Source of the DNA: Paraburkholderia megapolitana
GTDB lineage: Bacteria > Pseudomonadota > Gammaproteobacteria > Burkholderiales > Burkholderiaceae
NCBI RefSeq assembly: GCF_007556815.1
Contig: NZ_CP041745.1
Coordinates: 496,001-560,000, forward strand
DNA: 64,000 nucleotides
Direction: 5' to 3'
Shown: piece after piece, positions 1-8,898 of the stretch
Position numbering within the stretch: position 1 is the first letter of the stretch
Layout: each line of letters starts with the position of its first letter
Program-made: the position numbers and the translations under genes
The notes under the pieces: model-generated
Seen by the model: only the letters and a program-made list of their open reading frames with translations
What the model was told of the DNA's origin: nothing
Database searches by the model: none

Positions 1-50
1 CTTTGTTTTGGCGCCTCGCGGCGCAGGCGTTGCCCCTGTGCGGGGCGGCA

Positions 51-91
51 CTTACTTTCTTTGCGCGGCAAAGAAAGTAAGCAAAGAAAGC
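51..91. repeat. Dispersed Burkholderiaceae-type inverted repeat
   Basis: A perfect 14-bp inverted repeat (51-64 against 68-81, arm CTTACTTTCTTTGC) closes on a 3-base GCG loop, and the right arm is partly repeated as GCAAAGAAAGC at 81-91. From general knowledge, this element with its flanking GCGGGGCGGCA is found many times in Burkholderia and Paraburkholderia genomes, usually between genes. It could act as a terminator or a structured RNA end; its real role is unknown. A genome-wide copy count would be needed to confirm that it is dispersed in this strain. Confidence 0.7.
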
Positions 92-402
92 CGCTCGAGA
101 CGATAGCGGGTCGTTTCCGCGTGTGACCTAAGTGGCCCGCGCCCAAGTGTCGCCCTCGTGCTGACGCGGTAGTGGTCCGAGACGAGATCATCCCTCGCGC
201 TTCCAACGGTAGTGACAAGGCCGTCATTCATCCCACTCGCACTACGTGCTCGCAGTTGGGTGACCACTTGGGAAGCCGGCCCTTCGTGCGTTCTGCGCGG
301 TGTTTCGTTGGCGGCAAAAAAACAGCCCCGAATTCATCTTCCAAATACTAGATTTGAAAGAAGAAGCCGAGGCCTGCTTTACAGCGAATTGAAATATTCC
401 GG
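92..402. other. Non-coding stretch downstream of ssb
   Basis: About 310 bases between the inverted repeat and the end of ssb. Short open frames exist on both strands, but none has a credible start, composition or family resemblance. No tRNA or clear terminator was seen here. Confidence 0.6.
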
Positions 403-936
403 TTAGAACGGAATATCGTCATCCATCTCATCAAACCCGCCACCCGCCGGCGCGCTCGGACGGCTCGATCCACCGCCGCCGCCGCTACGCGCCGCGCCAC
501 CACCACCCGACGATGCAGCACGCCCACCACCCGAGCTACGCTCCGACGGCTCACCGCGGCTATAACTGGCGCCGCCGTCATCGCCCGCACCGGCTGCACC
601 GCCGCGCCCACCCAGCATTTGCATCTGGTCAGCCACGATTTCCGTCGAGTAACGGTCGGTGCCGTCCTGAGCCTGCCACTTACGCGTACGGATGCGGCCC
701 TCGATATATACCGACGAGCCCTTCTTCAGATATTCCGACACGATCTCCGCGAGCCGCCCGAAGAACGACACGCGATGCCATTCGGTGGCTTCCTTCATTT
801 CGCCGGACGCCTTTTCCTTATAGCGGTCGGTCGTAGCAAGGCGGATATTCGCCACCGCGTCGCCGCTCGGAAGATAACGGACTTCCGGATCGGCGCCGAG
901 ATTGCCGACGAGAATGACCTTGTTCACGGATGCCAT
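403..936 (-). CDS. ssb: Single-stranded DNA-binding protein SSB
   Basis: A 177-residue protein that coats single-stranded DNA during replication, recombination and repair. The N-terminal OB fold (about residues 1-110, beginning [14 protein letters not shown]) is followed by a Gly/Ser/Arg-rich disordered linker (about 110-165) and the acidic tail DDDIPF, which recruits partner proteins. The length is normal for Burkholderiaceae SSB. An AGGAGAAAC ribosome site lies just upstream of the ATG. The gene is divergent from nothing and is followed by the repeat-bearing gap; it sits two genes from uvrA, a common grouping. In E. coli ssb and uvrA share a LexA-controlled intergenic region, but no CTGT-N8-ACAG box is visible upstream here. 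Confidence 0.97.
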   Translation of the reverse strand: MASVNKVILVGNLGADPEVRYLPSGDAVANIRLATTDRYKEKASGEMKEATEWHRVSFFGRLAEIVSEYLKKGSSVYIEGRIRTRKWQAQDGTDRYSTEIVADQMQMLGGRGGAAGAGDDGGASYSRGEPSERSSGGGRAASSGGGGAARSGGGGGSSRPSAPAGGGFDEMDDDIPF

Positions 937-1063
937 GAGTTTCTCCTGTTGATCCTGATTCCGTTTCGGGCGGCGTTGCGCTGCGCGGTTTTCGCGTCGC
1001 GGCCGCCTGTTGACAGGTCGCCGGCAGCGGAAAAAACCACAGCCGGCGGCCCGGTAAGTTCTG

Positions 1064-2251
1064 TTACGCCTTGCGCGGCGGCTGCATATTTGCGGCGATT
1101 ATAAGCCAGCAGAACACCAGAGCAGAACACGCGTAAAACACCACACTCGCCCCGTCCGCCTTGAGCAGCCACCCACCCACCACGCCGCCGAGCGCGAGCC
1201 CAATAGACTGCGTCGTGTTGTACACGCCCACGGCCGCGCCCTTGCGCGTACCCGGTGCGAGCTTCGACACCAGCGACGGCTGCGACGCCTCGAGAATATT
1301 GAAGCCCAGGAAATAGACGAAAAGGATAGTGGCCACGCTCAGAATCGTATGCGGAGCGGCGCCGAGCAGCAATTGGCCGATCAGGATAAGAGCGATCGCC
1401 GAAACGAGGACGACCTTCATTTTTCCGCGCTTTTCTGCGGCGATAATCGCCGGCACCATCATGACGAACGACAGGCCCATCACCGGCAGATAAATCTTCC
1501 AGTGTGACGCAACGGGTAAGCCACCCGCTTCGAGGATGCGCGGCACGACGAGAAACAACGCGGTCTGGGTGGCATGCAATACCAGCACGCCGAAATTGAG
1601 TCGCAGCAGTTCGACGTTATGCAACACTTCCGCGAACGGCGCCCGCACGTGTACGGGCCGCGGCGCATCGGGCACGATCCACAGCACGACGCCGACCGCG
1701 AGGACCGACAGCGCACCGACAATCGTGAACAGCCCGCTCATGCCGACCCAGTGGAACACGATCGGCGCACCGACAATCGCTACCGCGAACGACACGCCGA
1801 TGCTTCCGCCGACCATCGCCATCGCCTTCGTGCGATGTTCCTCGGCGGTCAGGTCGGCGATGAACGCCAGCACCGCTGAAGAAACCGCGCCCATCCCCTG
1901 AATCACCCGCCCGACGATGATCCACGTCATGTCGTGCGCACCCGCCGCGACGAAACTGCCGAGCGCGAAGATCAGCAGGCCCGTGGCGATCACGGGCTTG
2001 CGGCCCACCTTGTCGGAAATCCAGCCATAGAAGATGTACAGCATCGACTGCGTGACGCCGTACGCGCCGAGCGCGATACCGACGAGCAGCACGTTGTCGC
2101 CGCCGGGAATCGTCTTCGCGTAGATCGAGAAGACCGGCATGATCATGAACAAGCCAAGCATGCGCAGCGCGAAGATCGCGGCCAGCGACACGGTCGCGCG
2201 CAACTCGGGCGCGCTCATGCGTGAGGAGAGAGCGGTCGGATTGGTGGACAT
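1064..2251 (-). CDS. MFS transporter (DHA1-like)
   Basis: A 395-residue inner-membrane protein with about twelve hydrophobic segments and the MFS motif A in the loop after helix 2 ([12 protein letters not shown]). It begins [17 protein letters not shown] (first helix [18 protein letters not shown]) and most resembles drug- or sugar-efflux DHA1 proteins; the substrate cannot be read from sequence. The open frame extends another 131 codons upstream, but that part is Arg-rich and unlike a transporter, so the start is placed at the ATG giving [18 protein letters not shown]. It is divergent from uvrA with a 262-bp gap. This MFS gene between ssb and uvrA is a conserved arrangement in Burkholderiaceae. 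Confidence 0.88.
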   Translation of the reverse strand: MSTNPTALSSRMSAPELRATVSLAAIFALRMLGLFMIMPVFSIYAKTIPGGDNVLLVGIALGAYGVTQSMLYIFYGWISDKVGRKPVIATGLLIFALGSFVAAGAHDMTWIIVGRVIQGMGAVSSAVLAFIADLTAEEHRTKAMAMVGGSIGVSFAVAIVGAPIVFHWVGMSGLFTIVGALSVLAVGVVLWIVPDAPRPVHVRAPFAEVLHNVELLRLNFGVLVLHATQTALFLVVPRILEAGGLPVASHWKIYLPVMGLSFVMMVPAIIAAEKRGKMKVVLVSAIALILIGQLLLGAAPHTILSVATILFVYFLGFNILEASQPSLVSKLAPGTRKGAAVGVYNTTQSIGLALGGVVGGWLLKADGASVVFYACSALVFCWLIIAANMQPPRKA

Positions 2252-2513
2252 CGGGGACGATTTTCGGATGATCGGGCAGCGTGCGGAGCGACGCTTCGGC
2301 TGCGAACCCGCCGCTACCTTGCAGTCGCGGGAAATGACCGCAACTACCGGTGGAACGCCCCGATCACGAAACCTGCGCGCGACGCTGGGCCGTTGCCGCG
2401 CCGCCTGCGTCGCGCCTTCACGCGCCGTCAGGACGCCGTAACGGCGGTCTGGAAAAGTCGTTATAGTAGCAGGTTTGGTTTCCTCCTCTTTCCGCCAGTT
2501 CAGGAATAAATGC

Positions 2514-5363
2514 GTGGAACAAATCCGTATCCGTGGGGCCCGTACCCACAACCTGAAGAACGTCAACCTCGACCTGCCGCGCCATAAGCTGATCGTGATT
2601 ACCGGGCTGTCCGGCTCGGGAAAATCGTCGCTGGCGTTCGACACGCTCTATGCAGAAGGCCAGCGGCGCTACGTCGAAAGCCTGTCCGCGTACGCCCGGC
2701 AATTCCTGCAATTGATGGAAAAACCGGACGTCGACCTGATCGAAGGGCTGTCGCCGGCTATTTCTATCGAGCAGAAGGCGACCTCGCACAACCCACGCTC
2801 CACGGTCGGCACTGTCACGGAAATCCATGACTACCTGCGGCTGCTGTACGCCCGCGTCGGTACGCCTTACTGCCCGGATCACGACATTCCGCTCGAAGCG
2901 CAAAGCGTGTCGCAGATGGTCGACGCGGCGCTCGCGCTGCCGGAAGACACCAAGCTGATGATCCTCGCGCCGGTGGTCGCCAACCGCAAAGGCGAGCACG
3001 TCGAGCTGTTCGAGGAAATGCAGGCGCAGGGTTTCGTGCGCTTCCGGGTGCGTTCGGGCGGCGGCACGGCCAATGAAGGCGTCGCGAAGATTTACGAAGT
3101 CGAGACGCTGCCCAAGCTGAAGAAGAACGACAAGCACACGATCGACGTCGTGGTCGATCGTCTGAAAGTGCGCGCGGACATGAAGCAGCGTCTCGCGGAA
3201 TCGTTCGAAACCGCGCTGCGCCTTGCCGACGGCCGCGCCATCGCGCTCGAAATGGACAGCGATGTCGAGCATCTGTTCAGCTCGAAGTTCGCGTGCCCGA
3301 TCTGTTCGTATTCGCTGCAGGAACTGGAGCCGCGGCTCTTCTCGTTCAACAACCCGATGGGCGCGTGCCCCGAGTGCGACGGGCTCGGGCAAATCACGTT
3401 CTTCGATCCGAAACGAGTGGTGGCGCACCCGTCGCTGTCGCTGGCGGCGGGCGCGGTGAAAGGCTGGGACCGGCGCAACCAGTTCTACTTCCAGATGTTG
3501 CAAAGTCTTGCGGCGTTCTACGAGTTCGACATCGATACCGCATTCGAAGACCTGCCGGAAAAGATTCGCAAGATCCTGCTGTACGGCTCGGCCAAGCAGA
3601 CCATTCCGTTCTCGTACATCAACGAGCGTGGCCGCACATCGGTGCGCGAGCACGTGTTCGAAGGGATCATCCCCAACCTCGAGCGGCGTTATCGCGAGAC
3701 CGATTCGGTCGCGGTGCGCGAAGAGCTCGCGAAATACCAGAACAACCAGGCCTGCCCGGCGTGCGAAGGCACGCGGCTGCGCCGCGAGGCGCGCTTCGTG
3801 CGCATCGGCGGGGGCGGCGACGCACGCGGCATCTTCGAAGTCAGCGGCATGCCGCTGCGCGATACGCTCGGCTACTTCCAGATGCTGCGGCTCGAAGGCT
3901 CGAAGCGCGAGATCGCCGACAAGGTCATCAAGGAAATCGTCGCGCGGCTCACGTTCCTGAACAACGTCGGGCTCGACTACCTGTCGCTCGATCGCAGCGC
4001 GGAAACGTTATCCGGCGGCGAGGCGCAGCGCATCCGTCTTGCTTCGCAGATCGGCTCCGGCCTGACCGGCGTGATGTACGTTCTCGATGAACCGTCGATC
4101 GGTCTGCATCAGCGCGACAACGACCGCCTGATCTCGACGCTCAAGCACCTGCGCGACCTCGGCAATTCGGTGATCGTCGTCGAGCACGACGAAGACATGA
4201 TCCGGATGGCCGATTACGTAGTCGACATGGGGCCGGGCGCAGGCGAACACGGCGGCATGATCATTTCTGAAGGTACGCCGAAGCAGGTAGAAGCCGATCA
4301 TGCATCGATGACCGGTCAGTACCTGTCCGGCGCGCGCACGATCGAATACCCCGATGAGCGCAAGACGCCCGACGAGCGTCACCTGCGCATCGTCGAGGCG
4401 TACGGCAACAACCTGAAACACGTCACGCTCGATCTGCCGGTAGGCCTGCTCACCTGCGTGACAGGTGTGTCCGGTTCGGGCAAGTCGACGTTGATCAACG
4501 ACACGCTGTATCACGCGGTGTCGCATCACCTGTACGGTTCTTCGACTGAGCCTGCGCCGTATGAATCGATCGAAGGACTCGAGCATTTCGACAAGGTGAT
4601 CAGCGTCGACCAGTCGCCGATCGGTCGTACGCCGCGCTCGAATCCGGCTACCTACACCGGTTTGTTCACGCCGATCCGCGAACTGTTCGCGGGTGTACCG
4701 GCCGCAAAGGAGCGCGGCTACGACCCGGGCCGTTTCTCGTTCAACGTGAAGGGCGGCCGCTGTGAAGCGTGCCAGGGCGATGGCGTGCTGAAGGTCGAGA
4801 TGCACTTTCTGCCGGACGTGTACGTGCCGTGCGACGTGTGCCACGGCAAGCGCTACAACCGCGAAACGCTCGAAGTGCAGTACAAGGGCAAGAACGTCAG
4901 CGAAGTGCTCGACATGACCGTCGAACACGCGTACGAATTCTTCCGTGCGGTACCGGTCGTCGCGCGCAAGCTGAAAACGCTGCTCGACGTGGGGCTCGGC
5001 TACATCCGCCTCGGCCAGTCGGCCACGACGCTATCGGGCGGCGAAGCGCAGCGGGTCAAACTTTCGCTGGAACTGAGCAAGCGGGATACCGGTCGCACGC
5101 TATATATACTCGATGAACCGACTACCGGCCTGCACTTTCACGACATCGCGCTGCTGCTGGAAGTGATTCACCGGCTTCGCGATCAGGGCAACACGGTCGT
5201 GATCATCGAGCATAATCTTGATGTAATCAAAACCGCCGACTGGGTCATCGATCTCGGTCCGGAAGGCGGAGCGGGGGCGGCCAGATCATCGCGCAAGGCA
5301 CGCCGGAGCAGGTGTCGAAGTCGAAGGCAAGTTTTACCGGCCGATATCTGGCGCCGTTGCTGA
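2514..5363 (+). CDS. uvrA: Excinuclease ABC subunit A, 3' end frameshifted
   Basis: UvrA is the damage-recognition ATPase of nucleotide excision repair and works with UvrB and UvrC. A GTG start gives (M)[13 protein letters not shown], the usual family N-terminus. Visible elements: Walker A at residues 31-38, first zinc module CPIC/CPEC (261-264, 285-288), ABC signature LSGGEAQR (499), second Walker A (651-658), second zinc module CEAC/CDVC (750-753, 773-776) and second signature (840). After GPEGGAG the frame departs from the family at a run of five G (5273-5277) and stops at 5363. One extra G would restore the expected [13 protein letters not shown] tail and move the stop to 5389, giving 958 residues. 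All catalytic motifs lie before the break, so this is a sequencing error or a mild tail change. Confidence 0.95.
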   Translation: MEQIRIRGARTHNLKNVNLDLPRHKLIVITGLSGSGKSSLAFDTLYAEGQRRYVESLSAYARQFLQLMEKPDVDLIEGLSPAISIEQKATSHNPRSTVGTVTEIHDYLRLLYARVGTPYCPDHDIPLEAQSVSQMVDAALALPEDTKLMILAPVVANRKGEHVELFEEMQAQGFVRFRVRSGGGTANEGVAKIYEVETLPKLKKNDKHTIDVVVDRLKVRADMKQRLAESFETALRLADGRAIALEMDSDVEHLFSSKFACPICSYSLQELEPRLFSFNNPMGACPECDGLGQITFFDPKRVVAHPSLSLAAGAVKGWDRRNQFYFQMLQSLAAFYEFDIDTAFEDLPEKIRKILLYGSAKQTIPFSYINERGRTSVREHVFEGIIPNLERRYRETDSVAVREELAKYQNNQACPACEGTRLRREARFVRIGGGGDARGIFEVSGMPLRDTLGYFQMLRLEGSKREIADKVIKEIVARLTFLNNVGLDYLSLDRSAETLSGGEAQRIRLASQIGSGLTGVMYVLDEPSIGLHQRDNDRLISTLKHLRDLGNSVIVVEHDEDMIRMADYVVDMGPGAGEHGGMIISEGTPKQVEADHASMTGQYLSGARTIEYPDERKTPDERHLRIVEAYGNNLKHVTLDLPVGLLTCVTGVSGSGKSTLINDTLYHAVSHHLYGSSTEPAPYESIEGLEHFDKVISVDQSPIGRTPRSNPATYTGLFTPIRELFAGVPAAKERGYDPGRFSFNVKGGRCEACQGDGVLKVEMHFLPDVYVPCDVCHGKRYNRETLEVQYKGKNVSEVLDMTVEHAYEFFRAVPVVARKLKTLLDVGLGYIRLGQSATTLSGGEAQRVKLSLELSKRDTGRTLYILDEPTTGLHFHDIALLLEVIHRLRDQGNTVVIIEHNLDVIKTADWVIDLGPEGGAGAARSSRKARRSRCRSRRQVLPADIWRRC

Positions 5364-5427
5364 AGCGCGCAGCGGCTACCCAGCAATAAGATTCGCGCAA
5401 ACCTGAAGCTGGAGACTGGAAGGAGCC

Positions 5428-6513
5428 ATGACCAAGCGTAACGAGGCGCCCGATGAAGGGCAGGTGCAGGACCTGCGCCCACGCCAGGTCAGGCTGACGA
5501 GCGATATGAGCCTGCCGAAGCTGTCGGCGGTCGAAGTCGGCAGCTATGTGGTCGCGCTGTTCGCGATGTGGGCCGTGCTGTACCTGAAGCTGCTCGGTGC
5601 GCTTCTCGCGGGCATGCTTGTCTATCAACTCGTTCACACGATAGCCCCGCGTATCGAGCGACATATGTCGAGCAAGCGGGCGCGCTGGCTGTCGGTGGTG
5701 CTGTTGTCGGTGGTGATTGTCGGCGGGCTGACTGGATTTACGCTCGGCATCATCGGGCACTTCGAGAACGATGTGCCCAGCGTGCAGGCGCTGCTCGACC
5801 AGGCGATGCAACTTATCGACCAGGCGCGCGGCCGCTTGCCGGAATTCGTTGCCACCTACCTGCCGGTCGACACCGACCAGATGAGACAGAAGGCAACCAT
5901 GCTGATGCAGACGCATGCGAGCCAGTTGCAGCAGGGCGGCAAGAGTGCCGCGCGGGTCTTCACGCATGTGCTGATCGGCATGATCATTGGCGCGATCATC
6001 GCGGTCGGTGCGCAAAAGCAATCGCAGCGGCTGCCTCTGTCGACGGCCTTCGTCACGCGCGTGAGCCGGTTCGCCGATGCGTTTCGCCGCATCGTCTTCG
6101 CACAGATCAAGATTTCGCTGTTGAACGCGGTGTTTACCGGTTTGTTCCTGCTCGTGCTGCTGCCGTTGATGCATGCGCAGCTGCCGCTATCGAAGACGCT
6201 GGTGATGGTGACGTTTATCGTCGGATTGCTGCCGGTGATCGGCAATCTGATTTCGAATACGTTGATTGTCGCGGTGGCGTTGTCGGTGAGTTTTCCGGCG
6301 GCGATTACGTCATTGGGCTTTTTGATCGTGATTCACAAGCTCGAGTATTTTTTGAATGCCCGGATTGTGGGTGGGCAGATCGAGGCGCGAGCGTGGGAGT
6401 TACTGGTCGCGATGCTGGTGATGGAGGCTGGGTTTGGGATTCCGGGGGTGATCGCTGCGCCGGTGTTCTATGCGTATATCAAGCGTGAGTTGATTTATTT
6501 GCGGTTGGTGTAG
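5428..6513 (+). CDS. AI-2E family transporter
   Basis: A 361-residue membrane protein of the AI-2E (TqsA/PerM-like) family, formerly UPF0118. Two helices lie near residues 39-70, a third around 90-110, then a soluble stretch of about 60-70 residues (FENDVPSVQALLDQAMQLIDQ onward), then five more helices. The C-terminal block around KLEYFLNARIVGG and the final GIPGVIAAPVFYAYIKREL are typical of the family. Members export varied small molecules, and the autoinducer-2 link applies only to a few, so the substrate is open. The gene starts shortly after uvrA on the same strand with GGAG close to its ATG and may be co-transcribed with it. Confidence 0.85.
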   Translation: MTKRNEAPDEGQVQDLRPRQVRLTSDMSLPKLSAVEVGSYVVALFAMWAVLYLKLLGALLAGMLVYQLVHTIAPRIERHMSSKRARWLSVVLLSVVIVGGLTGFTLGIIGHFENDVPSVQALLDQAMQLIDQARGRLPEFVATYLPVDTDQMRQKATMLMQTHASQLQQGGKSAARVFTHVLIGMIIGAIIAVGAQKQSQRLPLSTAFVTRVSRFADAFRRIVFAQIKISLLNAVFTGLFLLVLLPLMHAQLPLSKTLVMVTFIVGLLPVIGNLISNTLIVAVALSVSFPAAITSLGFLIVIHKLEYFLNARIVGGQIEARAWELLVAMLVMEAGFGIPGVIAAPVFYAYIKRELIYLRLV

Positions 6514-6527
6514 GTTTTGGGCTTTGC

Positions 6528-7442
6528 CTATGCTGACGCCGGCTCGGCGGTGACTGTCTGCGGCAAATGTTCCTCCAGCATCTTCACGACAAGTTGTGTC
6601 TTCGTGGGAACGGGTCGTGCGACAGGAAGTAGCGCATGCAAGTCAAATCCGGGGACAAGATAGTTCGGCAACAACCTGATTAGCTTCCCGGTCTTCAGTG
6701 CGTCGAGACATACGATTTCCTGAAGCACCCCAATCCCGACACCGTTGAGCAGTAGCTGATACACCGGGCCCCAATGGCTGACTGAAGCGACGATATTGAT
6801 AGGAGTCGGTCGTACTGCTTTGTGTCGATTCAGGAGATGAAGTTGTCCATCGCCGAAGAGTCCAGCAACGCGAATAAAGGGATGTCCAACCAGCTCGGTC
6901 GGTTCTTTGGGCAGACCGTGCTTCTCAACATATTCCGGAGAGGCCACGAGAACCCGGCGGATATGGCCGAGGCGCCGCGCCACAAAATTTCCATCTCCCA
7001 TTTGACCGAGGCGCAGCGATATATCCACTCCTTCCGTGACCGGATCGGTTACCTCGTCATTCAGTATTAAATCGATATGCAGTTCAGGGTTTTGATCCCG
7101 AATGATTGCAATGATGTCGGGTAAAACAACATCCCCGAGCCCATGAGGCGCTGCAATCCGTATTCGTCCCCTGACTATCTTATTGCCGACTGTCACAGCC
7201 GCTTGCGCCTCGTCGGCCGCGTCAAGAACGACCTTGCTCTTTTGATAGAAAAGCGAGCCTTCGTCCGTGCAGGATAGGGCACGTGTACTTCGCAGCAGGA
7301 GCTTGACGCCGAGATGCCGCTCAAGGCGCTCTATCCGGTCGCTGACTGCCGGTTGGCCCAGACCAAGATCTTTCGCGGCTCGCGATAGATTACCTCGCTC
7401 AACAACCCGCACAAAAATACGCATTGCGGCTAGCAAATCCAT
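6528..7442 (-). CDS. LysR-family transcriptional regulator
   Basis: A 304-residue LysR regulator. The N-terminal winged helix-turn-helix is clear (DLLAAMRIFVRVVERGNLSRAAKDLGLGQPAVSDRIERLE, residues 2-41), followed by a periplasmic-binding-protein-like effector domain. The sequence most resembles CrgA-type LysR proteins that control divergent oxidoreductase or transport genes. It is divergent from the MFS/monooxygenase pair starting at 7586, with inverted repeats in the 143-bp gap, so it probably regulates them. Its DNA is visibly less GC-biased than uvrA or the sugar cluster, with more A/T at third codon positions, which is compatible with acquisition by transfer. The effector is unknown. Confidence 0.9.
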   Translation of the reverse strand: MDLLAAMRIFVRVVERGNLSRAAKDLGLGQPAVSDRIERLERHLGVKLLLRSTRALSCTDEGSLFYQKSKVVLDAADEAQAAVTVGNKIVRGRIRIAAPHGLGDVVLPDIIAIIRDQNPELHIDLILNDEVTDPVTEGVDISLRLGQMGDGNFVARRLGHIRRVLVASPEYVEKHGLPKEPTELVGHPFIRVAGLFGDGQLHLLNRHKAVRPTPINIVASVSHWGPVYQLLLNGVGIGVLQEIVCLDALKTGKLIRLLPNYLVPGFDLHALLPVARPVPTKTQLVVKMLEEHLPQTVTAEPASA

Positions 7443-7493
7443 GATTTTCCCAGCGGTTTTTTGAGCATCGTAACGAACCTGTCATTCATCAGT

Positions 7494-7540
7494 ATCTCTG
7501 ATAGCTGAGATTGAAAGCGCGAATCTACTCTCAAGTGAGA
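7494..7540. promoter_or_regulatory. Candidate LysR operator region
   Basis: Two imperfectly related inverted repeats lie in the divergent gap: ATCTC-N8-GAGAT (7494-7511) and TCTCA-AG-TGAGA (7529-7540). LysR regulators normally bind paired dyads between themselves and a divergent target, so these are the best candidates. The assignment is by position and symmetry only. Confidence 0.45.
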
Positions 7541-7585
7541 CCGTCGGCTACTGTGGGCACCAAGTTCAATCGGTAGAGGTCCCGC

Positions 7586-8848
7586 ATGTCGAAATTAAAT
7601 TTGAAGTCATTAGGCCCATGCCTGCTCGCGATCGCGATCGATGCAATGGGATTTGGTCTGGTCTATCCGATCATGGCCGCCATTTTCTCCGATCCTCACT
7701 CAGGAATTATCAGCGCAGACGCCAATCAACATCTGCGCAATTTCTACCTCGGACTCGGATATGGCGTCTATCCACTGTGCATGTTCTTTGGTTCGTCGCT
7801 GATGGGCGAACTGTCTGACGGATATGGGCGCCGGAAAATTCTGCTGCTGTGCGTTTTCGGTCTGGCGCTCAGCTATCTGTTGATGGCGGTGGGCGCGTTG
7901 ATGCCGAGCATTGCGCTCCTTCTCATCGGACGTGGTCTGAGTGGCTTGATGGCAGGATGCCAGGGCATCGCGCAAGCGGCCATTACCGATGTGAGTACGC
8001 CGGAGACCAAGGCGTACAACATGAGCATCATGTCAATCGCGTTCAGTGCGGGCGTCATCGTCGGGCCGGTGCTCGGTGGTGTGACCTCGGATCGGACGAT
8101 CGCGCCGTTCTTCAACTACGGTACGCCGTTTCTGCTCGTCGCCGCGCTGTCGGTCGTGTGCGGCCTCTGGACCTTCTGGTTCTATCGCGACGCCGTCGCA
8201 CCCAAAGGCGGTGCCCGCATCGATCTGTTGCTGCCGCTGCGCATCATCTACGAAGCGGGCAAACACCATCGCGTGGCGTTTCTCTCCGTCGTGTTCTTCC
8301 TGATGCAGGTCGGCTACGGCCTCTATCTGCAGACCATCATGCTGGTGCTGCAGACCCGGTTCCAGTACACCAGCTCGCAACTGGGTCTGTTCAGCGGCCT
8401 GATTGGTATCTGCTTTGTATTCGGGCTGATGGTCGTCGTCCGGCTGATGTTGAAGGTGTGGGGCGTCGTCGACATCGCGAAGACCGGGCTGCTGATTGCC
8501 GGCATCGGACAGATTCTCTCGGCGCTGCTGCCACACGAAGGCATGCTGTGGGCGCTTGGCATGGTGGTGGGCTGCTTCGACATGGTCGCCTACACGACGA
8601 TGTACACCGCTTACTCGGACGCTGTCGCCGTCGAGCGGCAAGGCTGGGCACTCGGCGTCGCCGGATCGGTGATGGCGATTGCATGGGTAGTGACGGGCTT
8701 CCTGACCAACCTGTTGCCCGTACTCGGCGAACTCGGCCTGCTGACGGTGGGTGGTGTCAGCTTCATTCTCAGCTTCTTGATGATGATGGCGTACGGCCGC
8801 AAGTGGTCGAGGCCGACCGTGCGTGTCGGTACGCGCGTCTACGACTGA
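7586..8848 (+). CDS. MFS transporter, TetA/DHA1-like
   Basis: A 420-residue inner-membrane transporter with twelve predicted helices. The first helix contains AIAIDAMGFGLVYPIM, and motif A after helix 2 reads GELSDGYGRRKI; both are typical of the TetA branch of the DHA1 proton antiporters. Motif C-like GVIVGPVLGGVTSD follows near helix 5. It is the first gene of a two-gene unit with the monooxygenase, 50 bp downstream, and is divergent from a LysR regulator. The arrangement suggests export of a compound that the monooxygenase makes or modifies, or efflux coupled to detoxification. The substrate is not identifiable. Confidence 0.88.
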   Translation: MSKLNLKSLGPCLLAIAIDAMGFGLVYPIMAAIFSDPHSGIISADANQHLRNFYLGLGYGVYPLCMFFGSSLMGELSDGYGRRKILLLCVFGLALSYLLMAVGALMPSIALLLIGRGLSGLMAGCQGIAQAAITDVSTPETKAYNMSIMSIAFSAGVIVGPVLGGVTSDRTIAPFFNYGTPFLLVAALSVVCGLWTFWFYRDAVAPKGGARIDLLLPLRIIYEAGKHHRVAFLSVVFFLMQVGYGLYLQTIMLVLQTRFQYTSSQLGLFSGLIGICFVFGLMVVVRLMLKVWGVVDIAKTGLLIAGIGQILSALLPHEGMLWALGMVVGCFDMVAYTTMYTAYSDAVAVERQGWALGVAGSVMAIAWVVTGFLTNLLPVLGELGLLTVGGVSFILSFLMMMAYGRKWSRPTVRVGTRVYD

Positions 8849-8898
8849 CCTTGGGCGGTTGCGACGTGCCGCTCGTCTCTCAACATTGAAGGATCAAC

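Noticed and set aside
1006..1017. CCTGT-TG-ACAGG dyad upstream of ssb as a LexA box
   Set aside because: The CTGT and ACAG halves are 2 bases apart; a LexA box needs 8 between them.
2252..2644. Upstream extension of the first MFS protein by 131 codons
   Set aside because: The extra part is Arg-rich, not membrane-like, and would cross the uvrA start region; the ATG at 2251 fits MFS length.
2418..3653. 411-residue minus-strand open frame over uvrA
   Set aside because: A shadow of the third codon positions of the GC-rich uvrA gene; its composition is Arg/His/Asp-heavy without domains. The same holds for the 865-residue frame opposite maeB and the 751-residue frame opposite tkt.
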